Below are positions 63,613 to 64,000 of a DNA stretch of 64,000 nucleotides, piece after piece. The notes below the pieces were generated by a model. That model did no database searches and was not told where the DNA came from. It worked only from the letters and a program-made list of their open reading frames with translations. Source of the stretch: an uncultured Atopobiaceae bacterium (lineage in GTDB: Bacteria > Actinomycetota > Coriobacteriia > Coriobacteriales > Atopobiaceae). The stretch lies in NCBI GenBank assembly GCA_910579165.1, contig CAJTTF010000004.1, positions 1-64,000 of the forward strand, read 5' to 3'. A program made the position numbers and the translations under genes. Positions within the stretch are counted from its first letter, which is position 1, and each line of letters opens with the position of its first letter.

Positions 63613-63670
63613 TCACCGTGCTATTGAGCAAAGGTCACAATTCACTGTACGATTGAACAAGGGTCACAGA
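63613..63670. repeat. 29-bp direct tandem repeat, two copies
   Basis: ATTGAGCAAAGGTCACA (63623-63639) and ATTGAACAAGGGTCACA (63652-63668) lie in adjacent 29-base units that also share CAC.GT.C upstream. They sit in the 490-base gap 63314-63803 between the GntR gene and the aquaporin gene. The gap otherwise holds the operator region, the palindrome GCACTTAAGTGC (63424-63435) and a possible -10. Confidence 0.65.
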
Positions 63671-63756
63671 ATCTGGTTTAAGGCAATGGGACCAAAAAAG
63701 CATTCTTGGGGCGACGTACACGCCACCGAAGCACGCAAACTCCGCCTTAAAATGTT

Positions 63757-63762
63757 TATAAT
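63757..63762 (+). promoter_or_regulatory. Possible -10 of the aquaporin gene
   Basis: A consensus TATAAT 41 bases before the start codon, without a good -35. The lack of a -35 and the direct repeats upstream would fit activated expression. Confidence 0.35.
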
Positions 63763-63803
63763 ACCTGCTATAACGATTTAATAATCAGAATAAAGGAATG
63801 TCC

Positions 63804-64000
63804 ATGAAATACTACGGAAGGCTCTTTGCAGGAGAGTTTATCGGCACGTTTTTGATGGTGTTTTTTGGCGTTGGAGCCGCAGCGGTTGCAACCCTCTTAG
63901 GCACCATGACGGGCAATTACCAGGTGGGCATGGTGTGGGGAATCACAATCGCTATTGCCATCTACGTTTGTCGTCATCTTTCGGGTGCACATTTTAATCC
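63804..64000 (+). CDS. Aquaporin/glycerol facilitator family protein, 3' end beyond window
   Basis: The first 65 codons of a MIP-family channel. MKYYGRLFAGEFIGTFLMVFFGVGAAAV is the typical first span, and the fragment ends SGAHFNP, the first NPA pore signature lacking only its Ala. The ATG at 63804 is preceded by AAAGGA seven bases away; an ATG two codons earlier overlaps that site too closely. Water or glycerol preference cannot be judged from the fragment. Confidence 0.92.
   Translation, partial: MKYYGRLFAGEFIGTFLMVFFGVGAAAVATLLGTMTGNYQVGMVWGITIAIAIYVCRHLSGAHFN

Overview
The window looks like a chromosomal segment of a mid-GC actinobacterium of class Coriobacteriia, most likely an Atopobiaceae member (Lancefieldella/Atopobium/Olsenella group). 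This is inferred from actinobacterial-type RpoB and RpoC sequences, a LAXTG-type wall sorting signal, the preserved tRNA-Trp/secE/nusG/rplKAJL/rpoBC order, and many surface and regulatory genes between housekeeping genes. No 16S gene is present, so the genus is not proven.

Layout. Bases 1-17371 are almost all minus-strand information processing: purB-purA, rpmG, tRNA-Trp, secE, nusG, rplK, rplA, rplJ, rplL, rpoB, rpoC, and directly behind rpoC the 5' part of a DUF285-type surface protein. Autoregulation is visible: an L10 leader with attenuator before rplJ, and a duplicated hairpin before both rplK and rplA that resembles the 23S rRNA site for protein L1. Bases 17680-26653 (plus) hold addB-addA and an XRE-family membrane regulator.

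Bases 26687-34915 (minus) are the accessory region. A LytS-type sensor kinase, a secreted 726-residue protein with an aerolysin/ETX-MTX2-like Ser/Thr-rich stretch, a membrane-anchored unknown, a LytTR response regulator, and a DUF285/Ig-like/InlB-repeat surface protein with a LAFTG anchor lie in series. The surface gene is cut by one in-frame TGA. Two ATACCGTTC boxes exactly 21 bp apart lie upstream of the secreted-protein gene and fit a LytTR target. This cluster is the best candidate for an undescribed system: a two-component-controlled secreted effector plus adhesin.

Bases 35067-36711 form a tRNA-Tyr/Thr/Met-tuf operon behind a near-consensus promoter. Then follow a divergent tRNA-Thr, a DJ-1 family gene, glf with a glycosyltransferase, pta coupled to a fused permease-ATPase, and a tightly packed minus-strand block queH-queA-tgt-manA-response regulator-kinase-oxidoreductase-binding lipoprotein. 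The last part has a divergent class I tRNA ligase, a nucleoside hydrolase, a heterodimeric ABC exporter, fhs, a small unknown gene, a YtrA-like ABC operon, and the start of an aquaporin/GlpF gene.

Two themes recur. Several housekeeping proteins (SecE, PurB, RpoC, ManA, the glycosyltransferase, the nucleoside hydrolase) carry low-complexity extensions or insertions rich in Lys/Ala or Gln/Ser/Thr. Short degenerate tandem repeats (15-29 bp units) sit in many intergenic regions and in one coding region.
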